Origin: JANMCE01 sp963791625
GTDB taxonomy: Bacteria > Actinomycetota > Acidimicrobiia > Acidimicrobiales > Ilumatobacteraceae
Length of the DNA: 64,000 nt
Direction: 5' to 3'
NCBI GenBank assembly: GCA_963791625.1
Contig: CAWBTA010000006.1
Coordinates: 1,054,001-1,118,000 of the forward strand
The position numbers and the translations under genes were made by a program. The notes below the pieces were generated by a model. That model was not told where the DNA came from. It ran no database searches and saw only the letters and a program-made list of their open reading frames with translations. Shown in pieces: positions 34,588-43,919 of the stretch; within the stretch, counting starts at the first letter, position 1; the number at the start of each line of letters is the position of its first letter.

Positions 34588-35793
34588 ATGACCGACACGT
34601 TGACCGCCCCTACCACCACGGACCTCAATGACTTCCGCGCCAAGTGCGTCGCTTTCCTCGAAGCGCACGCAGCCGGTTCGGTCACCTCACTGACCGACAA
34701 TCGCACCTTCGTGGCAGCCGCGGCGGCGGCTGGTCTGGGCGGCATCATCTACCCGGTCGAGTACGGAGGTGCGGGCCTCACGTCGGCGCACGACAAGGTG
34801 TGGCGGGAAGAGAAGGCCAAATATCCGCCCCGTGACTTCGAGTACATCATCAGCCATGGCATGTGCCTGCCGATGATGCACGAATACGGCACACCGGCGC
34901 AGAAGCAGGCTTTCATGGCCGACATGATTTCGGGCAAGACGATGTGGTGCCAGATGTTCTCCGAACCCGGCGCCGGATCCGACGTGGCCAGCCTGCAGAC
35001 CAAGGCCGAGCGTGACGGCGACCAGTGGATCATCAACGGCCAAAAGGTGTGGACCACGCTGGCCCATCGTTCTGACTACGGCCTCGTGGTGGCCCGCACG
35101 AACCCCGATGTCTCGAAGCACGCCGGCATCTCGATGTTCATCATCAACATGAAGGCGCCCGGTGTGGAGATCCGACCGATCCACCAGATCGATGGCGGCA
35201 GTCATTTCAACGAAGTGTTCTTTACCGATGTACACATTCCCGCCGACTGGCTGGTTGGCGATTTGAACAACGGCTGGCGCATGGCGACCAGCATGCTCAT
35301 GTACGAGCGCGTTGCCATCGGTGCAGCGACCTCGGGGCAGATCAGACAACCGCACTTTGACATGCTTGTCAGCAGAGCTCGTGAGTACGGCTCCCTTGAG
35401 GACTCCGTCGTCCGTGATCAGCTGATGAAGCTCTACATCATGGAGTCGTGCAAGGCGCTCGTCGCGATGCGTACCCGCGCCGAGCAGAAGGCTGGCAAGA
35501 CCCCCGGACCTGGCGGCTCACTCGGCAAGCTGATGGGGTCGAACATCGCGTGGTTCTTCCGCTCGATAGCCCAGGACACAGCGGGCCCATCCTCGATCGC
35601 CTGGTCTGCCGATGACGGACCCGCCAAAGAGTTGCAGCGCTACGTGCTGAACACGTTTCAGCAGGGCATAGCGGGCGGCACCGACGAGATCCAACGCAAC
35701 ATCATCGGCGACCGCGTGCTCGGTCTTCCCCGCGAGCCAAGCGTCGACAAGGACCTTCCCTTCAAGGACTTGAAGGTCGGTACCCAGCGGTAG
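34588..35793 (+). CDS. Acyl-CoA dehydrogenase
   Basis: The 401-residue protein begins after AAGGAGAAC. It has the flavin- and substrate-binding signature MFSEPGAGSDVASLQTKAERDGD, WIINGQKVWTTLAHRSDYGLVVART in the middle domain, and QQGIAGGTDEIQRNIIGDRVLGLPRE at the end of the C-terminal helical domain. It oxidises an acyl-CoA to the enoyl-CoA with electron-transferring flavoprotein as acceptor. It is controlled with the divergent thiolase by the MarR operator. The substrate chain is not deducible. Confidence 0.93.
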   Translation: MTDTLTAPTTTDLNDFRAKCVAFLEAHAAGSVTSLTDNRTFVAAAAAAGLGGIIYPVEYGGAGLTSAHDKVWREEKAKYPPRDFEYIISHGMCLPMMHEYGTPAQKQAFMADMISGKTMWCQMFSEPGAGSDVASLQTKAERDGDQWIINGQKVWTTLAHRSDYGLVVARTNPDVSKHAGISMFIINMKAPGVEIRPIHQIDGGSHFNEVFFTDVHIPADWLVGDLNNGWRMATSMLMYERVAIGAATSGQIRQPHFDMLVSRAREYGSLEDSVVRDQLMKLYIMESCKALVAMRTRAEQKAGKTPGPGGSLGKLMGSNIAWFFRSIAQDTAGPSSIAWSADDGPAKELQRYVLNTFQQGIAGGTDEIQRNIIGDRVLGLPREPSVDKDLPFKDLKVGTQR

Positions 35794-35939
35794 TTCTGCG
35801 GCGTTGGGACCCGAAACCTGCTCGCCGTGATGATGAGCTTTGTGAGTTTGGTGTTGCTCTACGACATCAGAATCACAGAAGTCTGCTCAAGTCAGAAGGC
35901 GAGGGGGCCGCAGGCGGATGCGTCCGATAGGTTTCGCTC

Positions 35940-36386
35940 ATGCCGCGCTCAGTTTCTCGCTCCCGGACGGTTGCTGCTCCGCCGGAGGCGATCTTCGCGT
36001 TGTTGGCCGATCCGGCCCGACACCGCGAGATCGACGGTTCCGGCACGGTGATCGCTGCTCGTGCCGACGCTCCTGTGCGGTTGTCACTCGGGGCGAGATT
36101 CGGCATGTCGATGAAGTTCGGCGTGCCCTACAAGATTGAAAACACGGTCGTTGCTTTCGTTGAGAACGAAACGATCGCCTGGAAGCACTTCGGCGGTCAT
36201 GTGTGGCGCTACGAGCTTCGGCCCGGCACCGAACCGGGAACGACTGACGTGACCGAAACCTTCGACTGGTCAACTTCAAAGAGCCCGCTCTTCCTCCAAC
36301 TTGTCGGCTACCCAAAACGCAATGCGAAGGCCATGGAAAAGACCCTCGACCGTATGGCTGCACTCTTTGGGAGAAGGGGCGGCTAA
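35940..36386 (+). CDS. SRPBCC-family (polyketide cyclase/START-like) protein
   Basis: The 148-residue protein shows the SRPBCC fold pattern: SRSRTVAAPPEAIFALLADPARHREIDGSGTV at the start, a central GMSMKFGVPYKIENTVVAFVENETIAWKHFGGHVWRYEL, and TDVTETFDW followed by a long C-terminal helix (RNAKAMEKTLDRMAALF). These proteins form a hydrophobic pocket for lipids or aromatic molecules; no catalytic residues define a reaction. The ATG lies within an open frame with a weak ribosome site. It is monocistronic and convergent with the DUF3500 gene. The 146-base region before it shows no promoter I can support. Confidence 0.8.
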   Translation: MPRSVSRSRTVAAPPEAIFALLADPARHREIDGSGTVIAARADAPVRLSLGARFGMSMKFGVPYKIENTVVAFVENETIAWKHFGGHVWRYELRPGTEPGTTDVTETFDWSTSKSPLFLQLVGYPKRNAKAMEKTLDRMAALFGRRGG

Positions 36387-36426
36387 CTCGCCCGGCCACC
36401 GGATGACCAGCGCGAGGCGCTCCACG

Positions 36427-37551
36427 CTAGTGATGATCGTGTTGGGCGTAGTGGCGGGCAAGATCATCGACGCCGAAGTCGTTGTCGAGGTCACGCCATA
36501 CGGTGTGGACATGGTTGGTGCCGCGCTGGGTGTTGTCGTACTCGGCGAGGAGCCGGCGACCCTGCACCCGGTAGTAGTGGGGCTGGCCGGGTTCCATGCC
36601 ACCGGCCCACGCAAAGGACAAACGATCGAGGTCGCTCTCTGCGGCGAACTTCGCGACTTGCAAGTCGGCCAGATCGGCAGGGACCCGCTGGACATACACG
36701 TCGAGCAAGGCACGCAGGATCTCGCGCTGTCCGGTCGAGAGCGCTGCCGCCGAAACGCCCTTCGGGGCGGCAGTGAATCGAAGCGCTTCAATGTGATCGG
36801 CGTGGAGTCCGAGGAGATGTTCGGCATCGGCCTGCATCGTGTCGACACGCACGGCAAGTGCATCGGTGAAGCGTTCACGCCAGATGTCGCGGAGGTGGGG
36901 TGGCTCGTCCCCCTCGCTCACCACTGAGCGATTACCCGTGACAAGATCCACCGGGGCGACGGGGGAGAGCAGCGCTCGCGCGAGCTGATCGGAGCGCAGG
37001 GCACGGACAAGCTCGCGGCCGAGATCTTCTGCTGCCCCGAGCGGGCGAAGGAGATGAGGCCCGAGCAGCGGCGAAGATGCTGGATCGGCGCCGAGAAAGC
37101 AGGGCGTGCTCGCGACGACCTGGCCGTCGACAATGGTGTGATTGATCGAGACGTGATGGCCGCCGAACCGCCATGACCATGGCTGTTCACCGGCTGGATC
37201 GCCGAAGACGCGCACGTAGTAGAGGCCCGGGTCCCGCCCACGCTCTCGTTCCCAGCTGGCTACCCACCCCTCTACCTCGTCGAGCACGTTCTCCAAGCCG
37301 ATGATGGTCGATACCGTCACGTAACCCGCCTTCGAAGCGCCTGTGCGCAGCAATTTCATGGCGAGGCGCTGCTGGGCGGGACTCATGCTCGACAGCGCGA
37401 GGCCACCGTGGTCGGTCGGGGAGTAAAACCAGCGGCGGCGCTCGTCGTCGGCTGGAAATCCCCATGCCGCCTGCGATCGTTGCGGTTGATCGAGGGTGTC
37501 GAGAAACGCCAGTGCGGCGTCGGCCATCCGCGCCGCAGCCTCGCTCGTCAT
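36427..37551 (-). CDS. DUF3500-domain protein
   Basis: The start ATG overlaps the stop of the monooxygenase gene (ATGA), which rejects an 82-residue upstream extension. The 374-residue product has the DUF3500 hallmarks RRRWFYSPTDHGGLALSSMSPAQQRLAMKLL, SWRFGGHHVSINHTIVDG and GQPHYYRVQGRRLLAEYDNTQRGTNHVHTVWRDLDNDFG. The histidine clusters (GGHHVSINHT, NHVH) suggest a metal site. The function of the family is not established. Coupling to an FAD monooxygenase suggests a role in degrading or modifying a small molecule. Confidence 0.8.
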   Translation of the reverse strand: MTSEAAARMADAALAFLDTLDQPQRSQAAWGFPADDERRRWFYSPTDHGGLALSSMSPAQQRLAMKLLRTGASKAGYVTVSTIIGLENVLDEVEGWVASWERERGRDPGLYYVRVFGDPAGEQPWSWRFGGHHVSINHTIVDGQVVASTPCFLGADPASSPLLGPHLLRPLGAAEDLGRELVRALRSDQLARALLSPVAPVDLVTGNRSVVSEGDEPPHLRDIWRERFTDALAVRVDTMQADAEHLLGLHADHIEALRFTAAPKGVSAAALSTGQREILRALLDVYVQRVPADLADLQVAKFAAESDLDRLSFAWAGGMEPGQPHYYRVQGRRLLAEYDNTQRGTNHVHTVWRDLDNDFGVDDLARHYAQHDHH

Positions 37552-38732
37552 CGACCTGGCTCTCGGAGGCCGAAGATCATCTCCGGGTTGCGAGGATCCC
37601 ACGTATTGGTCACCTGCGAATGTGTTCCGATTCGCCTGGTGCGATCCAGCAATTGACGGCCGAGCGCCAACTGGTCTCGCTCGAACACAACGAGCGCCTC
37701 GGGAATACTCCACGCGTGTGAGAGAGCGTCCACAAGGGCCCAACCATCGGCTGCCGCCTTGGCCGTGCCTGCGGCCGCGTGGGGCCGCGCCACCCACCCG
37801 GCATCACCGATGAGACACGTGCGACCGAACGCCATGGCATCAACCTCGACGTCGTAGACGACTTGGAGAAACGGTTGTGCTACGGCGAGCACAGCGTCGG
37901 CGAGCACTTTCGGCAGGCGTGCGGCTGCCGTGGCACGCATCTCCGCGACATGGTGTGCGCTTACCAGGCCAGGCGGAATCGAAACGTCACGGTGCGCGCC
38001 ACCACTGTCGATGAGCAGGTCGTCAAGGTCACCTCCCTGCAGATAGTTGCGATACCAAACGAAGTTGATCAGTCGGCTGCCAGGTTCAACCGAACCGTCC
38101 AGCCCGGGAATCGGGTAGACGAGGATGTGGCTGTTGGCGTAGACGAAATACGAGAGGGCATCGCCGAGCTGCAACACGACCGATGGATCAAGCTGCGATT
38201 CCGGCACCATGCCGCGCCAGGCCACATAGCCAGCGTACTGGCGGGTTGCGTTCGGCAGGAGCTCGGCACGGAACTGGGACGTGATGCCGTCGGCACACAC
38301 GAGGAGGTCGACGTCGGTCGTAGTCCCGTCAGCGAAATGGACAGCGACGGAATCAGCGTGCTCGGTTCGGCCGACCACGTCGCGCCCAAGAAGGTAACGA
38401 TCCGGTCCGAAGCATCTGAGCAATGACCGGTACACCGTGTTCCACGAACTCAACCGATAGCGATGATCAATGTCGAGTGAGATCGAGCCATCACGGTTGA
38501 AGTAGCGGATGTGATCGGTTGAAATGCTGATGTCATCGAGATCGACACCAGCACGTTCGGACAGGTATCGCGAAGCATCGGGTAGGAAGCCGATGCCAGC
38601 GCCGCGCTGTTCGAGCTCGGCGCCGGATCGCTCATAGATAGTGACATCGAAGCCCGCATCTCGCAGCAGAAGCGCGCTCGTTAGGCCACCGAGCGAACCG
38701 CCAACGACGGCGACTCGACCGGTGGTTACCAC
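37548..38732 (-). CDS. FAD-dependent monooxygenase
   Basis: The GTG at 38732 is used because longer starts run into the upstream gene. The 394-residue product has the Rossmann GGSLGGL (about residues 9-15), the FAD motif RGAGIGFLPDA region, the DG-type motif LLVCADGITSQFR and the GD motif CLIGDAGWVARPHAAAGTAKAAADGWAL. It belongs with class A flavoprotein hydroxylases of the 2,6-dihydroxypyridine or salicylate type. The substrate is unknown; an aromatic or heteroaromatic ring is likely. It lies between a split-barrel oxidoreductase and the DUF3500 gene in one operon. Confidence 0.87.
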   Translation of the reverse strand: MVTTGRVAVVGGSLGGLTSALLLRDAGFDVTIYERSGAELEQRGAGIGFLPDASRYLSERAGVDLDDISISTDHIRYFNRDGSISLDIDHRYRLSSWNTVYRSLLRCFGPDRYLLGRDVVGRTEHADSVAVHFADGTTTDVDLLVCADGITSQFRAELLPNATRQYAGYVAWRGMVPESQLDPSVVLQLGDALSYFVYANSHILVYPIPGLDGSVEPGSRLINFVWYRNYLQGGDLDDLLIDSGGAHRDVSIPPGLVSAHHVAEMRATAAARLPKVLADAVLAVAQPFLQVVYDVEVDAMAFGRTCLIGDAGWVARPHAAAGTAKAAADGWALVDALSHAWSIPEALVVFERDQLALGRQLLDRTRRIGTHSQVTNTWDPRNPEMIFGLREPGR

Positions 38733-38745
38733 GGGAGCGGTGGGG

Positions 38746-39267
38746 TCACGGCGTGCCGAAGGTAGCCACCCGATCAACGTTGGCGATGAACAACACACGC
38801 CGCTCGTTGATTGCCGGATCACGCAGACCGTAGGGCGGGGGCTGCTGGGTGTACTTCGTCCAGATGCGGTCGAGCTGTGCCGTGACGCCGGGACCTTTCT
38901 CAGGGTCGTCCTCGGAAATCTCCTCGACCACGGTCGACTTAATGCTGATCCAGTGGTAGGCGTTCTTCGGATTGACGAGCAGCATCGACAGTTGTGGATT
39001 GTTGCGCACCCAGTCGATCTTCTTGCGGTGCGACGCCAAGTTCAACAGCACCTTTGGACCGTCGTAATCGAACCACATTGGTGTCATGTTGACCCGGCCA
39101 TCACCCCCGATCAGGCCGAGCACAACAGCGATCGGCTCATCGAGCAGCTGCTTGTAGATCGGGTCGAGATCGTTCAATGACTCGATCGAATCGTGTGAAC
39201 CGACGGAGAACTGGTCGGGCTGCAACCCGGCCGAGACGTCGAGAAACTTGGCGACTTTGATAGACAC
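38746..39267 (-). CDS. PPOX-class split-barrel oxidoreductase (F420 or FMN)
   Basis: The GTG at 39267 (MSIKVAKFLDVSAGL) is chosen; the open frame continues 80 residues further into the divergent gene without family similarity. The 173-residue product has the class signature DEPIAVVLGLIGGDGRVNMTPMWFDYDGPKVLLNLASHRKKIDWVRNNPQLSMLLVNPKNAYHWISIKS-type split barrel, as in actinobacterial F420-dependent Rv1155-like proteins. The cofactor is inferred from family. It is the first gene of the operon with the monooxygenase, possibly as a partner flavin or deazaflavin reductase. Confidence 0.8.
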   Translation of the reverse strand: MSIKVAKFLDVSAGLQPDQFSVGSHDSIESLNDLDPIYKQLLDEPIAVVLGLIGGDGRVNMTPMWFDYDGPKVLLNLASHRKKIDWVRNNPQLSMLLVNPKNAYHWISIKSTVVEEISEDDPEKGPGVTAQLDRIWTKYTQQPPPYGLRDPAINERRVLFIANVDRVATFGTP

Positions 39268-39316
39268 GGTGTGTACCCCCAGGTGACGAACCGATGCGCG
39301 ATCGCTGCGATCACGA

Positions 39317-40966
39317 GTGCGTAGCATACCCGCTGTGCGAACCCGATGGCAGATGGCGGTCGACCTCGTTGCTGCGTGGAAGGACGCCGGTACGAATGTC
39401 GTGTTCGGCGTGCCGGGAGGGGGTTCGAACCTCGACGTGCTCGGTGCGGCCCAGGCGTGCGGTATGCGCTTCGTGTTGGCGCATACCGAGAACGCGGCAG
39501 CCATCATGGCTGGGGTAGTGGGCGAGCTGACCGGCTCACCCGGCGCCTGTGTGGTTACCCGCGGCCCGGGAGTTACCTCAGCGGCAAACGGTGTCGCCCA
39601 GGCATTGCTTGATCGGCAACCGATGATTTTGGTGACCGACTGCGTTGCTGACGAGGACTACCTTCGCATTCCGCACCAGCGGCTGGATCAGGGCGCCCTG
39701 ATGACTCCGCTCACGCTCGGTTCCTGTACATACGGCAGCGATGCATCGGACGTGCCGAGGTTGTTCGTCGAGCGAGCACTCGGAGGCCAGCCAGGTCCGG
39801 TCCACGTCGACTTCGACCCGTCAGCAGCTTTCCAAGATCCGCCTTCTGGTCCGTACCCGCCGTCGTTCACTCCGCCTCCGGATGATCTCGGGGCGTTGTT
39901 GGCTAGCAGCCGCCGAGCGGTCTTCATCGTCGGCGTCGGAGCGCTCTACCGAGGCACCGCCGCGGCAGAGCGCGTAGCGGCGACGCTCTGCCACATCGGT
40001 CAGACGCATCACATACCGATGCTCACGACCTACAAGGCCCGCGGTGTCGTGGCTGACAGTGCACCGTGGTGTGCGGGAGTCGCAACCGGCGCAACGATCG
40101 AGTCACCCGCCCTTCACGCCGCGGATCTCATCATCGGCGTGGGCCTTGACCCGGTCGAGCTCATTCCTGCCGCCTGGCCGTACGCTGCGCCGGTCATCAC
40201 GCTCAATCCATGGGGCATCGACTCGTCGCCCTACTTTGATGATCGCCAGCAAGCGTTCCGTCTCGGTGATCTCGTGACCTCTCTCGAGGAAGTGGCTTCC
40301 CTGCTTTCCACAACCTGGGACGATGACGCTGGCCGTAAGTTTCGTCAACAGTCCTTGGACGAGCTTGAGGCGGCAGTACCGACCGTAACGGAAAGGGTCT
40401 CACCGCTCGACGTCGTTCGAAGCACGCGGGCTGTAGCTCCGCCGGGCACTATCGCCACGGTCGACGCCGGTGCGCACATGTTGCTGGCCGTGCCGTTCTG
40501 GGAGGTCGATAAGCCCGGTGAGCTGCTGATTTCGAGCGGGCTCGCAACGATGGGCTTCGCTCTTCCGGCTGCGATTGCCGCGGCATTGGTACACCCGGAT
40601 CGAGCGGTCGTGTGTTTCACCGGTGACGGTGGCCTGGGCATGGTGTTGGCCGAGCTGGAAACAGTCGTGCGGCTTGGTCTGCGAGTCATCGTGGTGGTGT
40701 TCAACGACGCGACGCTGAGTCTGATTGCTGCAAAGCAACATCCGACCGATCACGGTGGCATCGAGGCCGTTCGCTATCAGCCGATCGACTTTGCCGCAGT
40801 CGCTCGGGGAGTCGGGATGAACGCTGAGTCGATCACGTCGACGAGGGAATTGAGAGACGGGTTGGGGCGGGCCATCGCCGCTGGCGGCCCCACCTTGCTC
40901 GATGTCGCCGTCGATCCATCGAGTTACCCCACCGTGCTCGACGCCGTTCGTGGTCCGCGTCACTGA
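39317..40966 (+). CDS. Thiamine-diphosphate-dependent enzyme, acetolactate-synthase-like
   Basis: The up-to-549-residue protein has three domains: the pyrimidine-binding domain with catalytic glutamate in AHTENAAAIMA (Glu58), a central domain (about 190-330), and a pyrophosphate-binding domain with FTGDGGLGMVLAELETVVRLGLRV and the metal-binding FNDATLSLI. The lack of a regulatory subunit gene and of acetolactate-synthase active-site details suggests a decarboxylase or lyase such as the benzoylformate or sulfopyruvate group; I cannot choose. The first GTG is used; GTG 39335 or ATG 39353 would also fit. A PLP dehydratase gene follows 27 bases later and probably forms a pathway with it. Confidence 0.85.
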   Translation: MRSIPAVRTRWQMAVDLVAAWKDAGTNVVFGVPGGGSNLDVLGAAQACGMRFVLAHTENAAAIMAGVVGELTGSPGACVVTRGPGVTSAANGVAQALLDRQPMILVTDCVADEDYLRIPHQRLDQGALMTPLTLGSCTYGSDASDVPRLFVERALGGQPGPVHVDFDPSAAFQDPPSGPYPPSFTPPPDDLGALLASSRRAVFIVGVGALYRGTAAAERVAATLCHIGQTHHIPMLTTYKARGVVADSAPWCAGVATGATIESPALHAADLIIGVGLDPVELIPAAWPYAAPVITLNPWGIDSSPYFDDRQQAFRLGDLVTSLEEVASLLSTTWDDDAGRKFRQQSLDELEAAVPTVTERVSPLDVVRSTRAVAPPGTIATVDAGAHMLLAVPFWEVDKPGELLISSGLATMGFALPAAIAAALVHPDRAVVCFTGDGGLGMVLAELETVVRLGLRVIVVVFNDATLSLIAAKQHPTDHGGIEAVRYQPIDFAAVARGVGMNAESITSTRELRDGLGRAIAAGGPTLLDVAVDPSSYPTVLDAVRGPRH

Positions 40967-40993
40967 CCAGATGACCCACCGCTTGAAAGCACA

Positions 40994-41989
40994 ATGAGCC
41001 AGACTCGAACCATGACGATTTGTACGCTCGACGACCTGCACGCGGCGACGGCTATTGTGCGGCGTTTCTTTCCGGCCACGCCGGCGTACTCATGGCCGTT
41101 GCTCAACGAGGCCATCGGTACAGACGTGTGGGTGAAACACGAGAACGCCACACCGACCGGAGCCTTCAAGGTGCGCGGCGGGCTTGTCTACGCAGACAAA
41201 CTGAAGAGAGAACGGCCCGATGTGCGCGGCATCGTTTCGGCAACTCGTGGCAACCACGGCATCTCGCTCAGCTACGCCGGGCGCGCCTACGGCATTCCTG
41301 TCGTGATCTGCGTGCCAGCGACCAACGCGTTGGAGAAGAACGCGGCGATGCGTTCGCTCGGTGCAGAGGTGGTGATCGGTGGAGAGGACTTCGACGCGGC
41401 TCGCGCTCGATCAGCCGAGATTGCGCTCGGGCGGGGCTATGAGATGGTTCCTCCCTTCCACCGTGATCTGGTTCGAGGCGTCGCTACCTATGCAGTCGAA
41501 TTGTTCGAACATGCCGGACCTCTCCACCGGGTCTATGTGCCGATCGGTATGGGCTCGGGTTGTTGTGGGCTCATCACGGCGCGCGACCTGCTCGGGTTGA
41601 ACACCGAGATCATTGGTGTCGCTGTGGAAGGTGCCCCTGCTCAGGCATTGAGTTTCGCAGCGGGCGAGGTTCGTACGACCGACGCGGTCCGCACCTTCGT
41701 TGACGGCGTCGCCACCCGTTCACCCGACGCCGTGTCAGCCAAGATCATTCGTGATGGCGCGGCGCGAGTGGTGGTCGTGTCCGATGATGATGCCGCCGAT
41801 GCGATCCGACTGCTGTGGTCCAGCACCCACCATCTGGCTGAGCCGGCCGGCGCACTGGCGCTCGCAGCGATGTACAAAGAGCGTGCGTCAAACGCCGGCA
41901 AGCGCGTCGCCTTCATTCTGTGCGGCTCCAACATGGACACCGCTATGGCCGCCGAAGTCCTCGCCGGCAAGACGCCGGGGTTCTGCTGA
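40994..41989 (+). CDS. PLP-dependent threonine/serine dehydratase-like enzyme
   Basis: The 331-residue protein has the fold type II signature with the PLP-binding lysine in PTGAFKVRGG (Lys59), RGNHGISLSYAGRAYG, the glycine-rich phosphate cup GMGSGCCGLI, and LCGSNMD near the end. It lacks the C-terminal ACT domain of biosynthetic IlvA, matching catabolic dehydratases or serine racemase/hydroxyaspartate dehydratase types. The product would be a 2-oxo acid, which the ThDP enzyme upstream could decarboxylate. Substrate unknown. It converges with the CoA-transferase gene, 3 bases apart. Confidence 0.87.
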   Translation: MSQTRTMTICTLDDLHAATAIVRRFFPATPAYSWPLLNEAIGTDVWVKHENATPTGAFKVRGGLVYADKLKRERPDVRGIVSATRGNHGISLSYAGRAYGIPVVICVPATNALEKNAAMRSLGAEVVIGGEDFDAARARSAEIALGRGYEMVPPFHRDLVRGVATYAVELFEHAGPLHRVYVPIGMGSGCCGLITARDLLGLNTEIIGVAVEGAPAQALSFAAGEVRTTDAVRTFVDGVATRSPDAVSAKIIRDGAARVVVVSDDDAADAIRLLWSSTHHLAEPAGALALAAMYKERASNAGKRVAFILCGSNMDTAMAAEVLAGKTPGFC

Positions 41990-41992
41990 GGC

Positions 41993-43138
41993 CTACTCGG
42001 CTGCGTCGAGCCACGACAGGATCGCCTGCGTGTGTTGGCCGACCGATGGGACAGCGCCCATGGCGACATCGATTCCGGAGATGTCGAGGGGTGGACGCAA
42101 CATGGTGAACGGGCCGACGGGAGTGTCGACGGATTGCCATCGGTCGCGAGCCGCAAGTTGTGGGTGGGCGAGGACGCCCTTCATGTCATTCAGTCGAGCC
42201 CAGGGGAGCCCGGCGGCCTCCAATCGATCGATGAGTTGATCGGCGGTCAGGGCGCTGAGTCGTTCGATGAGGAGGGCGTCAAGTTCGGCAATGTTGACGA
42301 CCCGTTGCGGGTTGGTGGAAAAGCGCGAGTCATCGATCATGTGGGCGAGGCCGAGTGCGTTACAGAAGGTGACCCACTCGCGGGCGTTCTGCACGACGAC
42401 CACGACATCCTGACCATCGCCGCAGGGGTAGGGGCCGTACGGAACGATCGTGGCGTGACGAGCACCGGCCCGCCGGGGAAGTCTGTCGAGCGCGCGGGTG
42501 TAGGCGGTCTGATGGCCGAGCCACTCAAGCAGCGAATCGAACAAGCTCACATCGATGTGAGCGCCTTCGCCCGTGCGGCCCCGTTGAATGAGAGCCGCGA
42601 GGGTGTTGCTGTACGCGTACATGCCGCCGGCGATGTCGGCGACGCTCAGACCGGTCTTGGACGGTTCGTCGGCCGTGCCGGTCAGGCTCACCATGCCAGC
42701 CTCTGCCTGGATCAGAAGGTCGTAGGCCTTGCGGTCTCGATACGGACCGTCGGGACCGTAACCGGAGAGGGACACCGTGATGAGTTTCGGATTGCGCGAG
42801 CGCAACACATCGGGTGCGCAGCCCAATCGGTCGGCGGCACCGGGCGCGAGATTCTGGAGGAACACGTCGGCGCGGTCAATCAGGCGGTGCAGGGTACGCA
42901 GGTCCTCTTCGTTCTTCACGTCGAGGGTGATGCTCTGCTTGCCCCGGTTCAGCCACACGAACCAGCTGGAATAGCCGTCGGCAAGGGCATCGTCATAGTT
43001 GCGAGCGAAGTCGCCAGCGCCTTCGCGCTCGATCTTGATGACCCGGGCACCGAGGTCGGCCAACTGACGAGTCGCGAACGGAACCGCGACCGCTTGTTCG
43101 AGGGAGACCACCACGATGCCGTCGAGCGGCCTACTCAT
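41993..43138 (-). CDS. Class III CoA-transferase (CaiB/BaiF family)
   Basis: The 381-residue protein has RPLDGIVVVSLEQAVAVPFATRQLADLGARVIKIER at the N-terminus, the NRGKQSITLDVKNEEDL segment, ANLAPG-type QNLAPGAADRLG and the catalytic aspartate in SVADIAGGMYA (Asp168). It moves CoA between carboxylic acids through an aspartyl-CoA intermediate. It is the last gene of the operon that begins with two FAD-GcvT dehydrogenases; it overlaps the phosphatase gene by 8 bases. The family includes enzymes for carnitine and other quaternary amines, which suits the operon. Confidence 0.9.
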   Translation of the reverse strand: MSRPLDGIVVVSLEQAVAVPFATRQLADLGARVIKIEREGAGDFARNYDDALADGYSSWFVWLNRGKQSITLDVKNEEDLRTLHRLIDRADVFLQNLAPGAADRLGCAPDVLRSRNPKLITVSLSGYGPDGPYRDRKAYDLLIQAEAGMVSLTGTADEPSKTGLSVADIAGGMYAYSNTLAALIQRGRTGEGAHIDVSLFDSLLEWLGHQTAYTRALDRLPRRAGARHATIVPYGPYPCGDGQDVVVVVQNAREWVTFCNALGLAHMIDDSRFSTNPQRVVNIAELDALLIERLSALTADQLIDRLEAAGLPWARLNDMKGVLAHPQLAARDRWQSVDTPVGPFTMLRPPLDISGIDVAMGAVPSVGQHTQAILSWLDAAE

Positions 43139-43919
43139 CAGACAGTCCTAATCGCGCCAGCACTGCCGCGTGCAGGTGCCCGTTGGTGGAAAGCGCGCTG
43201 CCGCCATCGGCGCGGCGACGGCCGTGCAGATCGGTGAAGGTGCCGCCGGCTTCTTCCACTATGACCAGCAGCGCAGCCAGATCCCACGTGTTGACGATGG
43301 ACTCGACGGCGATATCGAACGCACCTTCGGCAACCAGCACGTGCATCCAGAAGTCACCCAGGCCGCGTTCGCGCCAAACTTCTTTCGTGAGTTGGACGAG
43401 GGCGTCGCAACGCTCGGGGCTGCCGAACGATTCGAACAGCGCCACGCCGGCATGTGAGAGGTGGGCTTCTTGCAACGAGTCGATAGGCGACACGTGAATC
43501 GGGTTGCCGTCGGCAAAGGCACCGAGGCCGCGCGCTGCCCACCAGCGACGGCCGAGCGCCGGCGAAGATGCAACACCAACCACCAACTCGCCGTCGACCT
43601 CCAACGCAATCAGCGTGGCCCAGATCGGGACACCCTTGACGAAGTTGGAGGTACCATCGATCGGGTCGATGATCCACCGGCAGCGAGCGTGATCATCGCC
43701 GATAAGGCCGTCCTCCTCGCCCAACACAGCGTGCGTCGGGCGATGCATCGAGAGATGCGCACGAAGAGCAGCTTCGGTTTCGCGGTCGGCCTGGGTGACT
43801 TCGGTGCGATCCGTCTTGCGGTCGACGCGAAGGTTCACGTTGCGGAAGTAAGGCAGCGCGACTGCGTCGGCAATGTCAGCCAGTTCGAGCGCAAGCGCCA
43901 GTTCAACGGCGTAGTTCAA
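43131..43919 (-). CDS. Inositol monophosphatase-family phosphatase (HisN-like)
   Basis: The TTG at 43919 overlaps the stop of the kinase-like gene (TTGA) and gives LNYAVELALALELADIADAV as a proper N-terminus; a 52-residue longer frame has no similarity. The 262-residue product carries the two metal motifs GEEDG (about 67-71) and DPIDGTSNFVKGVP (85-98, with Asp85 and Asp88) and the third WDLAA near residue 209. The wording is nearest to histidinol-phosphatase/inositol-phosphatase enzymes of actinobacteria. In this operon it more likely removes phosphate from a small polar alcohol. The choline-kinase-like partner is encoded just before it. Confidence 0.88.
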   Translation of the reverse strand: MNYAVELALALELADIADAVALPYFRNVNLRVDRKTDRTEVTQADRETEAALRAHLSMHRPTHAVLGEEDGLIGDDHARCRWIIDPIDGTSNFVKGVPIWATLIALEVDGELVVGVASSPALGRRWWAARGLGAFADGNPIHVSPIDSLQEAHLSHAGVALFESFGSPERCDALVQLTKEVWRERGLGDFWMHVLVAEGAFDIAVESIVNTWDLAALLVIVEEAGGTFTDLHGRRRADGGSALSTNGHLHAAVLARLGLSDE

